Positions 33,658 to 45,449 of a stretch of DNA of 64,000 nt are shown here, piece after piece. The notes under the pieces are model-generated. The model saw only the letters and a list, made by a program, of their open reading frames with translations, searched no databases and was not told where the DNA came from. Location: assembly GCF_904849725.1 (NCBI RefSeq), contig NC_058522.1, positions 192,598,968 through 192,662,967 of the forward strand, read 5' to 3'. Position 1 is the stretch's first letter. Each line of letters begins with the position of its first letter. The DNA comes from Hordeum vulgare subsp. vulgare. Taxonomy: Eukaryota > Streptophyta > Magnoliopsida > Poales > Poaceae. The translations under genes and the position numbers were made by a program.

Positions 33658-36600
33658 CCATTGGAGCTCGAAACGCTCCGCCGCATATAACGATGCCAGT
33701 GACACTCCGATGTCTCTCCAGTCGAGCTAGTGACTCCATAGGCTCAGGTGCTTGCGTAGAACGTGTAGGTGGTATCGTTTGGGGATTTCTCATTCTGTAG
33801 TCTGGACCTCGAGCTCGCACGAGCTTCGGCAGCTGCCAAGCTTGCCACCGTCGATGCTCCGGGCCACCCGAGCCCATGGGGCTTGCCCCATTAGACTTGC
33901 ACATGAGTGGTCGATCCGTAGGTACCTCCCGCCATCCATTTTGTTGTTAGAGGGTGTTTTCCGACCCCCTTCGTCGTCCATGTTGCCATCGGCATCTCAA
34001 CACCGATGGGAACGAGCCCTTTGACCACCAAGGTTCACCCCGTGGGTCACTCGCAGCTAGGCCAATCCTCCTTGAAGACTAAGAAGATAAAGAATAATTT
34101 AATTATTTACCTAAACTACAATATGTCACTAACCAATGGGCCCAGCCCCATTAATTAGGTTTAGAGTTTACTTTAACCCTTTTTACTGCTAGAGTCACTC
34201 ACATGTGGACCCCACATGTCAGGTTTGACATGCAACGATCAGATTGACCAGCTGATGCAATGTTGATGCAATAAAGGCATTTCTGGTTTAAATAAAATTC
34301 TAGAAATAGTTAAAAACTTCTAAAATGCATAGAAATTTATTTATGACTTAGATTGAAATAATTTATATATGACATTTTCATAGACAAATCCAAGGAATCC
34401 TTTGGTGCTATTATCATGCATGCTAGAACAAGTTATACCTACGAATCAGGTCAAATGAATTAAGGATATTTGAAAATACCTTATATGAAGTGGCATTTGA
34501 ATCTTTGATTCAAATCAGCTTAAACCAATTTAGTATAGATGCATTAGATCCAACATATTCTTGTCATGTCATGATCATGCATCATATTGTTGCACTTGTC
34601 GTGTATTGATTATTGCTTGTTTGCATTACGGTAGGCTCCGCTTCACATGATACTCATGAGTATCCAACTAAAGGAGTGTATCCCTCCATTGATCCACAAG
34701 GCAAGCACCCCTTTTGAGCATTCCGAAAAAATCCCATGTTCTCCCTCCTGATCTCATTTATTGCATTAGGACACATTGTTTCAAATGATTTTTCTTCGCT
34801 AGTTGAAACCATTCCTTTACATGACCTGTCATTGTCACAGTAAATAGCTAAAGCATGCAACCTAGCATACCTGGTAGTTACTTGAGCCATTATGTGCCTT
34901 ACCCTGCTATGCTTGCTATGCTTAGAATTGTGTCAGGCATGTTTCATGTGGATGATGAACTAGAGTGAATGAATGTGTTCCGGTAACAAAGGTTAAGTGT
35001 GAACCTGATTTGGTAAAGGTACCGATGAGAGGCTGTGTACGAGTACATGGTGGTTGTCTCATTGGAACCGTTCATAGGAACTGAGTTCCGTGTATGTGAT
35101 CCAAGACTAGCTTCTTACCATACATTGGGCCCGAAACCAAGGGACCCTCCCGACTAATTAATCGTCTAGTACTTGGTCAAGGAGTTGCAAGTAGTTTTTG
35201 GTGTTTGTAGTTATGCTGGGGCATGCATAGCACTGACCTTGGAGGTGGGCTGTGACGCGGTAGGTAGTGGCACTGCGTACCAAGTGGCACCCGGATGGTG
35301 GGCTTGGGAACACTGCGCACATTGTTTGAGGCCATAGCGGAAACTTCGGTCGGACTTCCATGCGGGTTCAGTCTCAAATAGGCAATAAACCTAGACTAGG
35401 TGTTAGCGTGGTTAACGGTCGTGTCCGACTCCCTCGCTCGGCTTATTCTTAAAGGTTGCTGAGGTGCATAAAGTGCACATGGAAATAGGTGGGGAGAGTG
35501 TGTGTGTGAAGAAGTACACCCCTGTAGGGTTATGATTTATTCGAATAGTCGCGTCCTCGGATATGGACTACTTGGAAACATATGTTTTTCATAGATAACT
35601 TCAATGGCTACTCATAAAAGTATCAAGACAAGTGTGAGTAGCATGCTTGGATGGCATTCTCGTAGGTAGACGAGAAAGGATCCAAGATAGTATAGGTTAG
35701 CCAATAGTCAAAGCTGGCTTGCTTCATGAAACCCCACAACCCCCTTGTTGATACATGAGCCTGAGTAGATAGATTTGATTATAAGTCTTGCTGAGTACTT
35801 TCGTAATCATGTTTTCTTAATAATTGTTGCAGAAGACACCCATGAAGCATCTGGTGTGTTCTACCTAGATGTTGACGGTGACGTGTAGCTGGTGTCCCAG
35901 CTACAACCTTTGGAAGGGAACTGTAGATAGTTAGGCTTTATGGCCTTTTACCTTTCATCTATTTGTACTTAGTCAACTTCAAGCTTCTACTTGGCTTGTA
36001 TGACTTTGTGTGTATGACCTGCGTGTCGGGTCATCTGACCCCTACCTGTATGAACATATTATGCAAGGCTCTTCTAAGCCTTCTAAATAAATGTAGTGAT
36101 GTTCTATGGTTATGTTGTGATGCCATTGTTGTATCTATGAAATTGAGTATGTCATGCGTACGTGTGATGTGATGTGATATGTATGGCATTCGACACCTAG
36201 TTGTGCGACTTTAGTAGTACTCTTTACAGAGAAATGCCCCTTTGTGGTTCCACTGAGCCCTGGTAGCTTGCTACTGCTCCCGACACATTGGTTGACCGTC
36301 ATGTATCCTTCTTTGCTGCTGTGTCTGTCGCTTCTGAGAAATGTCTCGCAATGTAATGGAGTCTGTGTAGCCTGCTACCACTTGTCTACATGCAGTGATA
36401 ACTTTAATGTCATGCAGCATAATGGAGTCCCTGTAGCTTGCTATGACTCGTCTACACACGCTGATGACTGACACATGCTTTGCTGGGTTATGTATGCTTT
36501 TCTTTGTAGGAATATGCCACATGGGTTTATAACTAGTTATGTCGACCTAGGTTCTTTGACATTGGAATGCTAGAGACACATTTGCGTACGTGAGTCAAAA

Positions 36601-36665
36601 CATGCAAGTGATGTGATGTGTTACAAGCAGGATTTCTATTGCTTAGGATCGGGGTCACGACAGTG

Positions 36666-36679
36666 TTAGTATCAGAGCC
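36666..36679 (+). other. Primer-binding site (initiator-Met type)
   Basis: TTAGTATCAGAGCC three bases after the LTR end at 36662, one change from the common TTGGTATCAGAGCC. Confidence 0.8.
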
Positions 36680-36888
36680 TGACTGACTGTAGGGCTACGA
36701 AGCCACACTTGAGAATATAAGCAAAGAGATCCTACTCAATGTTGGTTATCATGAGAGCAAATCATGCACTCGTGCAGAACATAGAGTTTTGCTATATCCA
36801 AGTTTTTCAGCCAGGAGAAGAAGTTTCTCTCAGCGGAGTTTACAATGATTCTTCTTTGGTAGACCCATTGTTGTAGGTTACCACCAAG

Positions 36889-37239
36889 ATGCTGGAGAAT
36901 AGAGACCGAGATGCCCTTGCTCTTCGCATGGAGCTTTATGCTTCCCGTGCCCGTCTGTGGACAGCTTTGACGGCACTGGCACCTATCCTTCGGACACGCT
37001 ATGGAGACATGGAGATGTTGAACCCAGTATGGACTCATTTGCGAGCTCATTTAGATTGCCCTGCTGTTGAAGGTGTCACCCCTCTTCGTGGACCTCTGTT
37101 GCCTCCAGCCAGGGAACCAAGGCCACATCCGTGTCATTATGGTTCCCACGGATCTCAGGCTAGGGTGTTTCCTGATCCCGAGGTTCAGCTCACAGGTCAT
37201 GGTGGAAAACTGTATGAGATTTTCTACGCGGATGGTTGA
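36889..37239 (+). CDS. Leader ORF between PBS and gag
   Basis: A 116-codon frame upstream of gag. The start (MLENRDRDALALRMELYAS) looks like a coding helix, and such leader frames occur in related Triticeae gypsy elements. No enzyme motif. It could be the N-terminal part of gag in another frame. Function unknown. Confidence 0.4.
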   Translation: MLENRDRDALALRMELYASRARLWTALTALAPILRTRYGDMEMLNPVWTHLRAHLDCPAVEGVTPLRGPLLPPAREPRPHPCHYGSHGSQARVFPDPEVQLTGHGGKLYEIFYADG

Positions 37240-37590
37240 GTTTGTGAGTGGTGCAGTAGTATTGTAGAAGTTGTATTTTCCACAGTCCTGCGAGTCTTGT
37301 GGAATATGACTTAGGTGTGAGTTGAGTCCGTAGGCTTAGATAAATAATATATAGGAAGCTTCAAAAGCCTCTCATGAGTAGTTTCATCATTTCAGTAGTT
37401 TTCTCTTCAGCTTGGCCTTGTACTGAAATATATTATGGCGTGTATGAACCGTGGTGTATATATGATAGTTTGCTTGTTACCATGATGTTTGGATGTTCAT
37501 TTGCGCATTCCATATTTTTCAGTACATTCGTTAACTCTTTTGCTAGAGTTGATGTCGTCCTTGTCTAAGTTATGAGTTTTGTTTGTCAGG

Positions 37591-38570
37591 ATGGTGTTCA
37601 CCAGGCTCAACCATGCTCCTGCTCATGAGCAGGGAGAAACGAGTCAAGCAGCTTAGGAAAATGTTCCTCACCCGACATCATTGGTGAAGGTTATGCTAAA
37701 GGCACAAAGGAACGAGAGAGAAACCTATCGACTGTTGGAGCAAACAGAGCACAATACGGCTCACGAGTAGCGAAATGACTAAGTGACCCTCAATGATTTA
37801 GCGAAGCTCACTCTACTTAAGTTTCATCATTCCGTCGACCCCCTCAACGCTGATGATTGGTTTCTTAGCATCTCACGCAAGATACGTTCTACAAACATCA
37901 CTGAAATTGATAAGGTGACATTTGCTGCCTACTTCCTGGGGGGTCCTGCCAACGTGTGGTGGGAAAATTGAGGCTATTCTCCCTGCTGGAGCAGCAGCCA
38001 CCTTGGCTGATTTCAACACATCCTTCTGCATCACATTCCAGAAAGTTTAATGGACCGCAAAAGATAGGAGTTATGCGTGTTCACTCAAGGAAATCTGACT
38101 GTGCATGCATATAGCGGTGAGTTTGGAAACCTCGCCCGCTATGCAACCGAAGAGTTGCCGACTAACGCAAAGAAGTAGGCAAGGTTCCGCAAGGGACTTA
38201 GCCTCGAGCTTCCTCATGATCCGCGTCTACATGAATGTGCAAGCTTCCAAGCTATGGTCAATAAAGCTATCAGTGTTGAGACTGGACATATTGATTATGA
38301 AGCGACCGAGAAGCATTCTCGTGATTCTAGTTCCTCATCCGGCTCAGGATTTCAGAAGCGCCGGGTGTGGGTCCTGAATAGTTCTCTCCCGTCAAGGTAG
38401 ACTGCAAGGCCATCCTATGAGGCACCTCGTGCAAATCAGACCAACATGTCGGGAAATACATATGGTGGTCTAGATGCCAATGATGCACCATGTGCTAATC
38501 CAGTGGTCTGCTACAAGTGTGGACAACCAGGTCATTATTCACGTGAGTTTCCTCAAAACCATGCGCACAT
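37591..38570 (+). pseudogene. Gypsy gag with zinc knuckle, broken
   Basis: ATG at 37591 opens a frame with TAG, TAG, TAA and TGA stops before 37971. The Retrotrans_gag-like block reads KFHHSVDPLNADDWF, later AAYFLGGPANVWW, the usual capsid pattern. After a frameshift the capsid C-terminal part continues (LARYATEELP near 38135, FRKGLSLELPHDPRLHE near 38185). The knuckle at 38505-38550 reads CYKCGQPGHYSREF: the last Cys of the C-X2-C-X4-H-X4-C pattern is Phe. Gag would form the virus-like particle in the cytoplasm; this copy cannot make an intact one. Confidence 0.8.
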
Positions 38571-38882
38571 CGTTTCAGGCCATAGCGGAAACTTCGGCCG
38601 GACTTTCATGTGGGTTCAGTGTCAAATAGGCGATATACCTATACTAGGTGTTAACGTGGTTAGCGGTCGTGGCCAACTCCCTCGATGGGCTTCCGCTTGA
38701 AGGTTGCCGAGGTGTGTAAAGTGCACATGGCTATAAGTGGTGAGAGCGTGTGTGAAGAAGTACACCCCTCCAGGGTTATGATCTATTCGAATAGCCGCGT
38801 CCTCAGATATGGACTTATTGGAAACGTATGTTGTTCGTAGATAACTTTAATGGCTACTTGGAAACATATGTTGTTCGTAGAT
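38562..38882 (+). repeat. 3' LTR fragment joined directly to gag
   Basis: Matches 35309-35610 of the 5' LTR (shared block AGGCCATAGCGGAAACTTCGG). 38823-38882 holds an extra partial tandem copy of about 42 bp (GAAACATATGTTGTTCGTAG and its variant), absent from the 5' LTR, right at the junction with the next element. Confidence 0.75.
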
Positions 38883-39361
38883 CCCTTTGCCCGCCAGGCG
38901 TCCATCCTGCCATAGTGCCACTGACTGCCACCGCTCCAGTGCATCCCTCATGTGCCAACACAAAGCCACCTTGATGCAGGTCACGGGGCCTGACAAGGCA
39001 TTTAGTTTCCCTGACACTGCGGTAGATAGATAGCGGTGAACCCTGTTCACTATCCAACTCGTGAACCCACTTCAGAGCATTGTTGGTGACCCCTTTGCCT
39101 ATAAAAGGAGGCCCAAAGCTTAGTTCTAGGGGTTGGACCTTTTGGGATTTAGACTCTTTGATCACCAGCTAATTACTGTAGCAAGAATATCTATGGTAAG
39201 CACCCAATACAGGATTAGGGTTTTACGCACCAAGGGGCCCGAACCTGGGTAAAAGACCTTCCCGGTGTTGATCACTAGTTCCGCCCTTGTTGCCACCTCT
39301 CTCCCTCGGCCGAATGATCAAGGGATCCTTGGAGTTGCCCGTAGGTATCGTTTTCCCGACA
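38883..39361 (+). repeat. 5' LTR (left-truncated), TATA at 39100-39107
   Basis: Collinear with 50397-50921. TATAAAAG at 39100-39107 equals that at 50649-50656. About 300 bp of the LTR start is missing. Confidence 0.8.
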
Positions 39362-39365
39362 TCTT

Positions 39366-39383
39366 TGGCGTGCCAGGTAGGGG
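39366..39383 (+). other. Primer-binding site of the Tat-like element
   Basis: TGGCGTGCCAGGTAGGGG, four bases after the LTR end at 39361, the form seen in Tat-lineage elements of grasses. This shows the left LTR is a 5' LTR and fixes plus orientation. Confidence 0.75.
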
Positions 39384-40714
39384 AGGTGCTGAGAGATTTT
39401 GTGTGAATTCAAGCAAGCTCTGTACCAGATCTTTGGAAGTTGACGACACCGCCGCGGTTCCCCAAAGAGGGACGCAGCGGTGGTCACTCCACTTCGCTAT
39501 GGACTCCTAACGCCTGCGCAAGCGCAGGACAAGGAGTCGGAGACCCCGAGTTCGATGACATTAGGCTGATGCGATGCTCTAGGACAGTGCGTTGCTGTCG
39601 AGAGTGTGCCCGGGGGCTTCGGCGAGGCCACCGGCGCATACTCCGGCGGACGCACCTCTGCAGAGTGATGCATAGCCGTCGAGGATATGCCAACAGGTCC
39701 CGAAGCCCCAACACGCACTCCAGCAGAAACGTTTTCTCCGCTGAAAGCATAGCGTCGCCGCCAAAGTTGTGCTCGAGTGTTCTGCCAGCATGACCTGGCT
39801 AAAGAGCAAAAGGAGTTATACCTCGGCAACCCCTTTCCTATGCGATAGTGAAAGACTATCGACAAGAACCTTGCCGGTGGGGAGGTTGTAGGGAGAGTGT
39901 AACATCCTGCTAGCCTGGGATCTGAGGCCCCGGCAAAATATCTAGGCGTCGCGGGAAGAAGTACCGTCGCACAACAGATAAGTGATAGAGATTCTAAATG
40001 AAATCTTCGACTAGATAGGTTGTTTCCTTTCTAGAAATCTCAATATTTGTTTGAGAAACCTGTGCAGATGGAACCTTGTCAGGATCAGTGCGCCTTGGCT
40101 CTGCTCCGAACTCGTTCAATGACCTGAATGGCCACAAAGCGTCACCACATTGTTTCAAACTTGCTCAACAGACCAAGGGGTTACGCAGCACCTTATTTCG
40201 CCTCGAGCCGCGCTCGATGATCTAACGGTTGCACTAAGTGCGACAAGGAGTCTTGCCGGTAATGACCCCTCCGATGAACTGCTAAGGATCCATTCCTCAA
40301 AGCACTAGTGGCAGGACCAGTCACGCCGGCAAGCTTACGGAAAACACGAAGGATGTATCATACAAAGAGGGGGATCAGACACAAAGGAATCAATATTTAA
40401 TTCATTTGTTTGGGGCAAACTCACACATGTTACATGGATGATTTTTACTACTCTAACCTATGATACTGTATGTTGGAGAAGGACATGCTTGCCGGACAGA
40501 AGTTCAAGAAGACAAAAAGCGCAAGGCCCCCGGCGCAACCCAGGCTAGCTCCTCCTGCACCAGCACTCCACGGAGGAGAACGGGGCTAGAAGGGACGGCG
40601 GAGCTGGGAACCAAGCATTGCCCACAATATGCGGCAACATCGGTTCTTCCGGCTCGTTGGTACCAACTCGGGAGGAGGAGAGCTGCGGACTGACGGTGAT
40701 GGTGTGACCGACGG

Positions 40715-41104
40715 TCAGTCCGAGGTCAGATCCTCGTACCTAGGCTTAGCCTGCCGAGGGTATGACTCGTACCTACTATTGCTACCGTCTGTCCCGTCCT
40801 CGTCGCCCTCGTGCGAGGAAGGGCTTTCAGTCCAGATCAAGCTATCTTTGAAGCAGCTGAGGCGCACACCTAAGCTCCCGTATATCCTGATGGAGAGCAC
40901 ATTGTCCACCATCATCTTGAAATGAAGAACGTGCCCATCCATAGAATATGGGCACGAGCGAAGCTCTTCCACCCGCGGCCGAGGAACTGGAGCCGAGGCC
41001 CCGGTTGCAACACGGCCAACGGTACGACGCCATTTCCGCAGCCATGCACCCGAAGCCACAACATCGGGAGCTTCTCTTCGCTCATCACCTTGGCGAAGGC
41101 GATG
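40715..41104 (-). pseudogene. Antisense B3-like ORF, C-terminal part
   Basis: Continues the frame from 49300 across the inserted element. The minus strand reads LPIAFAKVMSEEKLPML, then LWLRVHGCGNG, then GRGWKSFARAH; after a one-base loss near 40943 it goes on MDGHVLHFKMM, then IRIYGSLGVRL, and an acidic Ser-rich tail ending at the stop codon 40717-40715. LP..F at the start, GWK.F in the middle and DGHVL.FK near the end follow the order of the plant B3 DNA-binding domain (REM-like proteins). B3 domains bind DNA in the nucleus. The frameshift falls between the GWKSF and DGHVL motifs. The match is by pattern reading, not by search. Confidence 0.6.
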
Positions 41105-41109
41105 GGGAG

Positions 41110-42694
41110 TGATACGTCTCAAACGTATCTATAATTTTTGATGGTTTCAGGCTGTTATCTTGTCTTCTTCGGTTGTTTTATGTACCTTTTATAAATTTTT
41201 TGGGACTAACTTATTAATTCAGTGCCAAGTGCTAGTTCATATTTTTTCCGTGTTTTTGACTCTTTTCAGATCTGATTTTGGAATGGAGTCCAAACGGAAG
41301 AAAAACCCCAAAATGATTTTTTCCCGAACGGAAGAAGATCAGGGGGCCTTTAGGCCAATCCAGGTGGGCTCGAGGGAGCCCACAAGCCCCCACTCTGCCA
41401 CCAAGGGGGGAGGCGGCGGTGGGCAGGCTTGTGGCCTCCCTAGCCGCCCCCTCACCTAGATCTCTGGCCTAAAATTCCCAAATATTCCGCAAAAAATCAG
41501 GGGAGCCTCGAAAATACTTTTCCGCCGCCACAAGCTTCCGGTTCTGTGAGATCTCATCTGGAGACCCTTCCCGGCGCCCGACCGGAGGGGACTTTGGAGT
41601 TGGAGGGCTTCTTTTTCATCATCATCATCGCCCCTCCAATGACCCGTGAGTAGTTCACTTCAGACCTATGGGTCCGTAGTTAGTAGCTAGATGGCTTCTT
41701 CTTCAATACAGCGTTCTCCATGATCTTCATGGAGATCTATCCGATGTAATCTTCTTTGGCGATGTGTTTGTCGAATTCCGATGAATTGTGGATTTGTGAT
41801 CAGATTATCTGTGATATATATTTGATATCTTTGTAAGTCTCTCCGAGTCTTGGGTTTTGTTTGGCCAACTAGATCTATGATTCTTGCAATGGGAGAAGTG
41901 CTTGGTTTTGGGTTCTGCCATGTGGTGACCTTTCCAAGTGACAGTAGGGGCAGCAAGGCACACATCAAGTAGTTGCCATCAAGGGTAAAAAGATGGGGCT
42001 TTTATCATTGGTTTGAGATTATCCCTCTACATCATGTCATCTTGCTTAAGGCGTTACTCTGTTCTTATGGACTTAATACAGTAGATGCATGCTGGATAGC
42101 GGTCGACGTGTGGAGTAATAGTAGTAGATGCAGACAGTATCGGTGTACTTCTTTTGGACGTGACGCCTATATAAATAATCATTGCATAGATATCGCCACG
42201 ATTTTGTGCGGTTCTATCAATTGCTCGACAGTAATTTGTTCACCCACCGTCTACTTGCTTTCACGAGAGAAGCCACTAGTAAACACTACGGCCCCAGGTC
42301 TATTCACATCCATCGTTTACATCTCCGCTTTTACTTTGCTTTGTTACTTTGTTGCTTTCAGTTCTCACTTGGCAAACAATCTATAAGGGATTGACAACCC
42401 ATTCATAGCGTTGGGAGCAAGTTTTTGTGTTTGTGCAGGATCTTGTGATACTCCTCCACTGGATTGATACCCTGGTTCTCAAACTGAGGGAAATACTTAC
42501 CACCGCTATGCTACATCACCCCTTCCACTTCGAGGGAACACCAACGCAAGGCTCCAAGGCCACGGGGGAAATCCTTTGCATACTTGCCTAGGAAGTCACT
42601 TAAGGCGTAGCCGCAGCAGAAAGATCAAGCCAAGTATTCTCCCGTCGACGTGCTAATTTCTAGCGCCGTTGGAAGGTCTTTTGTTGCAGTAGCA
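41110..42694 (+). repeat. 5' LTR, gag-protease element
   Basis: 1585 bp, TGATACGTCTCAAACG to GTTGCAGTAGCA. Differs from the 3' LTR by scattered substitutions and indels, for example about 20 bp absent near 41697. Confidence 0.9.
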
Positions 42695-42704
42695 GAAGTG
42701 TTTC

Positions 42705-42722
42705 TGGCACCGTTGCCGGGGA
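42705..42722 (+). other. Primer-binding site, gag-protease element
   Basis: TGGCACCGTTGCCGGGGA, ten bases after the LTR end, typical of Athila-lineage elements. Confidence 0.75.
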
Positions 42723-42778
42723 GGAGAAATCAAGATCTATCCAAGTAGGTCTCACAAACTCTTCTCCTGCATTTACTT

Positions 42779-43549
42779 TTGTTGCCGGTTGCCTCTCGTT
42801 TTCCTCTCCCCGACTTCACATTTGCTGTTTTCATTCGCCTTTCGCCTTCGCCGTTTTCTTTTGCCTTTGCCGGTTTTCTTGCTTCCTTGTGTGCTTGTTT
42901 GTTTGTTGAAGTCAGCAAGGCTGAAAACATAAAACTTTGCGACTTCTCGAGCACTTATAATAATGATTTTATTAGTACTCCGATTGCTCCCACCACAAGT
43001 GCGGAATCGTATGAAATCAACGCAGCTTTGCTGAATCTTGTTATGAAAGAGCAATTCTCTGGCCTTCCTAGTGAAGATGCCGCATCCCATCTCAATACCT
43101 TCACTGAGCTTTGCGATATACAAAAGAAAAGAGATGTGGATAATGACGTGACTAAGTTGAAAATTTGTCCTTTCTCGTTGTGAGATCGCGCAAAAACTTG
43201 GTTTTCTTCTTTGCCTAAAAATAATATCGATTCTTGGGATAAGTGCAAAGATGCTTACATATCCAATTATTTTCCGCCGGCTAAGATCATCTCCTTATGT
43301 AACGATATCATGAATTTCAAGCAACTTGATCATGAACACGTTGCACAATATTGGGAGAGGATGAAGCTTATGATTAGAAATTGTCCCGCTCATGGCTTGA
43401 GTTTGTGGATGATTATACAAATCTTTTATGCTGGCTTGAATTTCGCTTCTCGCAATATCTTGGACTCCGCCTCAGGTGGAACGTTCATGGAAATCACGTT
43501 AGGAGACGCTAGAAAACTCCTAGACAATATCATGACCAACTACACTTAG
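42779..43549 (+). pseudogene. Gag, N-terminal and capsid part, with stop codons
   Basis: Reads as gag from about 42910 (KAENIKLCDF) through NLVMKEQFSGLPSEDAASHL, then after TGA at 43181-43183 through NNIDSWDKCKDAYISNYFPP, HEHVAQYWERMKLM and FYAGLNFASRN to TAG at 43547-43549; a further TAG lies near 43597. This is the capsid pattern of Athila-lineage gag. No in-frame ATG is found near the expected start, so the initiation codon also seems lost. Each stop could come from one C-to-T change (CGA or CAG). Confidence 0.8.
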
Positions 43550-43621
43550 TGGCACACTGAAAGGTCGCCTGCTAGCAAAAAGGTGCACGCTATAGAATAG
43601 ATTAACTCGCATAGTGCTAAG

Positions 43622-44896
43622 ATGGACGAGTTGATCAATTTGGTTCCTAGTCGAAATGCTACCGTAGATCCTAATGACATGCCACTATCTTCTTTGTTTC
43701 AGAGTAGCAACACTAATTTGGACGTGAATTTTGTTGGTAGGAACAATTTTGGCAACAATAATGCTTTTAGAGGCAACTATGTTCCTAGGCCTTTTCCTAG
43801 TAACTCCTCTAACAATAATGGAAATTCCTACAACAATACTTATGGAAATCACAACAAATTACCCTCTGATTTAGAGAGTAATATCAAAGAGTTCATCAAC
43901 TCTCGAAAGATTTTCAATGCGTCCATAGAGGAAAAACTACTCAAAATAGACGATTTGGCTAAGAGCGTTGATAGGATGTCTTGTGATATTGATGCTTTGG
44001 AAGTTAGATGCGCTCCTCCCAAGGTCAACTTGGATGAAACTTTGAAAGCTATGTGTATCTCCATGAATGAGAGCAAAGAAAGAACCGCCCAAATTCGCGC
44101 TAGACATGAAAGGTTTAAAAGGGTGCGTTCTAGTGATGCAAATCACGAAGATATTAAAGTGCTTGGTGTGCCTCCTCTTGAATCTTTGTTTTCGCGTGTC
44201 AAACCTACTTATGTAGGGGCCGGATATGAATCCACTTTGGTTGAAAAAGGCCCCAATGATTCGGAGTCCACCTATCTTGATGATAAAGGTGTGGAGAGTG
44301 GAGTAGAAGAAGTGAAAATTTTGGGTAGTAATGAAACTCCCACTTTGGATTTCAAGGAATTCAATTATGATAATTGCTCCTTGTTTGAATGCATTTCCTT
44401 GATGCAATCCACTGCAACCTCTCCACATGCGTATAGCCAAAGCAAAGCCTTTACCACTCATATCATAGATGCTATGATGAAATCTCTTGAAGAGAAGCTC
44501 GAACTAGAAGTCTCTATACCTAGAAAACTTCATCATGAGTGGGAACCTACTATAAAAATCAAGATCAAAAACTATGGGTGCAATGCTTTGTGTGATTTGG
44601 GTGCTAGTGTTTCCGCGATTCCAAAGTCTTTATGTGATATTCTTGGTTTACATGAGATTGAACATTGTTCTCTTAATTTGCATCTTGCGGATTCTACTGT
44701 CAAGAAAACCATGGGGAGGATCGATGATGTTCTTATTGTTGCAACTAAGAACTATGTACTTGTGGATTTCATTGTACTTGACATAGATTGCAATCCTTCA
44801 TGTCCCATTATTCTTGGTGGACATTTCCTAAGGACTATTGGTGCTATCATCGATATGAAGGAAGGGAATATTAGATTTCAATTTCCTTTAAAGTAG
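43622..44896 (+). CDS. Gag C-terminal region plus aspartic protease, open 424 codons
   Basis: Open from ATG 43622 to TAG 44894. Residues 1-80 are an Asn-rich linker (NNFGNNNAFRGN), 80-170 are coiled-coil-like, 170-290 are acidic. Residues about 305-420 are a retropepsin-like domain: CDLGASVSAIPKSL gives the active-site loop as D-L-G-A where D-T-G or D-S-G is usual (Athila-type elements often vary here), and PIILGGHFLRTIGAIID is the second half. The protease would cut the Gag-Pol precursor inside the particle. It lies in frame with the gag part upstream, so in life it was one polyprotein; the ATG at 43622 is only the first after the stops. Confidence 0.8.
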   Translation: MDELINLVPSRNATVDPNDMPLSSLFQSSNTNLDVNFVGRNNFGNNNAFRGNYVPRPFPSNSSNNNGNSYNNTYGNHNKLPSDLESNIKEFINSRKIFNASIEEKLLKIDDLAKSVDRMSCDIDALEVRCAPPKVNLDETLKAMCISMNESKERTAQIRARHERFKRVRSSDANHEDIKVLGVPPLESLFSRVKPTYVGAGYESTLVEKGPNDSESTYLDDKGVESGVEEVKILGSNETPTLDFKEFNYDNCSLFECISLMQSTATSPHAYSQSKAFTTHIIDAMMKSLEEKLELEVSIPRKLHHEWEPTIKIKIKNYGCNALCDLGASVSAIPKSLCDILGLHEIEHCSLNLHLADSTVKKTMGRIDDVLIVATKNYVLVDFIVLDIDCNPSCPIILGGHFLRTIGAIIDMKEGNIRFQFPLK

Positions 44897-45434
44897 GGCA
44901 TGGATCACTTTCCTGGAAAGAAAATAAGATTGCCTTATGAATCTACGATGAGCGCTACCTATGGTTTGAGCACCAAAGATGACTATACGTGATTCCATCA
45001 CTTTCGTCTAGCTAAGGGCGTTAAACAAAAGCGCTTGTTGGGAGGCAACCCAACGAATCTATCATTTTTCTTTGTGTTTTGTGTTTTCCACCCTTTCATA
45101 TTTCTGTTATAATTGTGTTTTTGTGTTTCTTTTTGCGTTTCTGCCAACCAAAACCGTTATGATTAGTCTTGGGGATGATCGTTTGGTCATGCTGGAAAAG
45201 ACAGAAACTTTCTGCTCACGAAAAGAATTTGCATTTTTTTTCTGTAAGTGATTTTGAGTTGATTCTTTTTCCTTCTGATTGCGACGCAAATTCTTCAGAC
45301 TGTCGTAATTGTTCAGAATTTTTGAAGTACCAGAGATATACGAAACATACAGATTTCTACAGACTGGACTGCTGTTAACAGATTCTGTTTTTGTTGTGTT
45401 GGTTGCTTATTTTGATGAAACTATGGATAGTATC

Positions 45435-45449
45435 GGGGGGGGGGGGGGG
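45435..45449. repeat. Run of 15 G
   Basis: Uninterrupted G run where the related interior at 10978 reads TATCGATTGTATAAGCC. Either a true mononucleotide expansion or a sequencing artefact. Confidence 0.85.

Larger units (their letters stand above)
31354..38882 (+). mobile_element. Gypsy element with long LTR, truncated on the right
   Basis: 5' LTR 31354-36662 begins TGTCACATCAGTGG and ends GGTCACGACA; without the 1.4-kb insertion at 32250 it is about 3.9 kb. PBS follows at 36666, then a leader ORF and a gag remnant ending in a zinc-knuckle motif. At about 38562 the sequence jumps into a piece matching 35309-35610 of its own LTR, so protease, RT, RNase H and integrase are missing. The element ends where the next element begins at 38883. 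The 5-bp site left of the LTR is GACAT (31349-31353); its partner on the right is lost. Confidence 0.75.

Noticed and set aside
43937..44461. 174-codon minus-strand ORF
   Set aside because: Complement of the gag-protease frame 43622-44896, which has clear retropepsin motifs.
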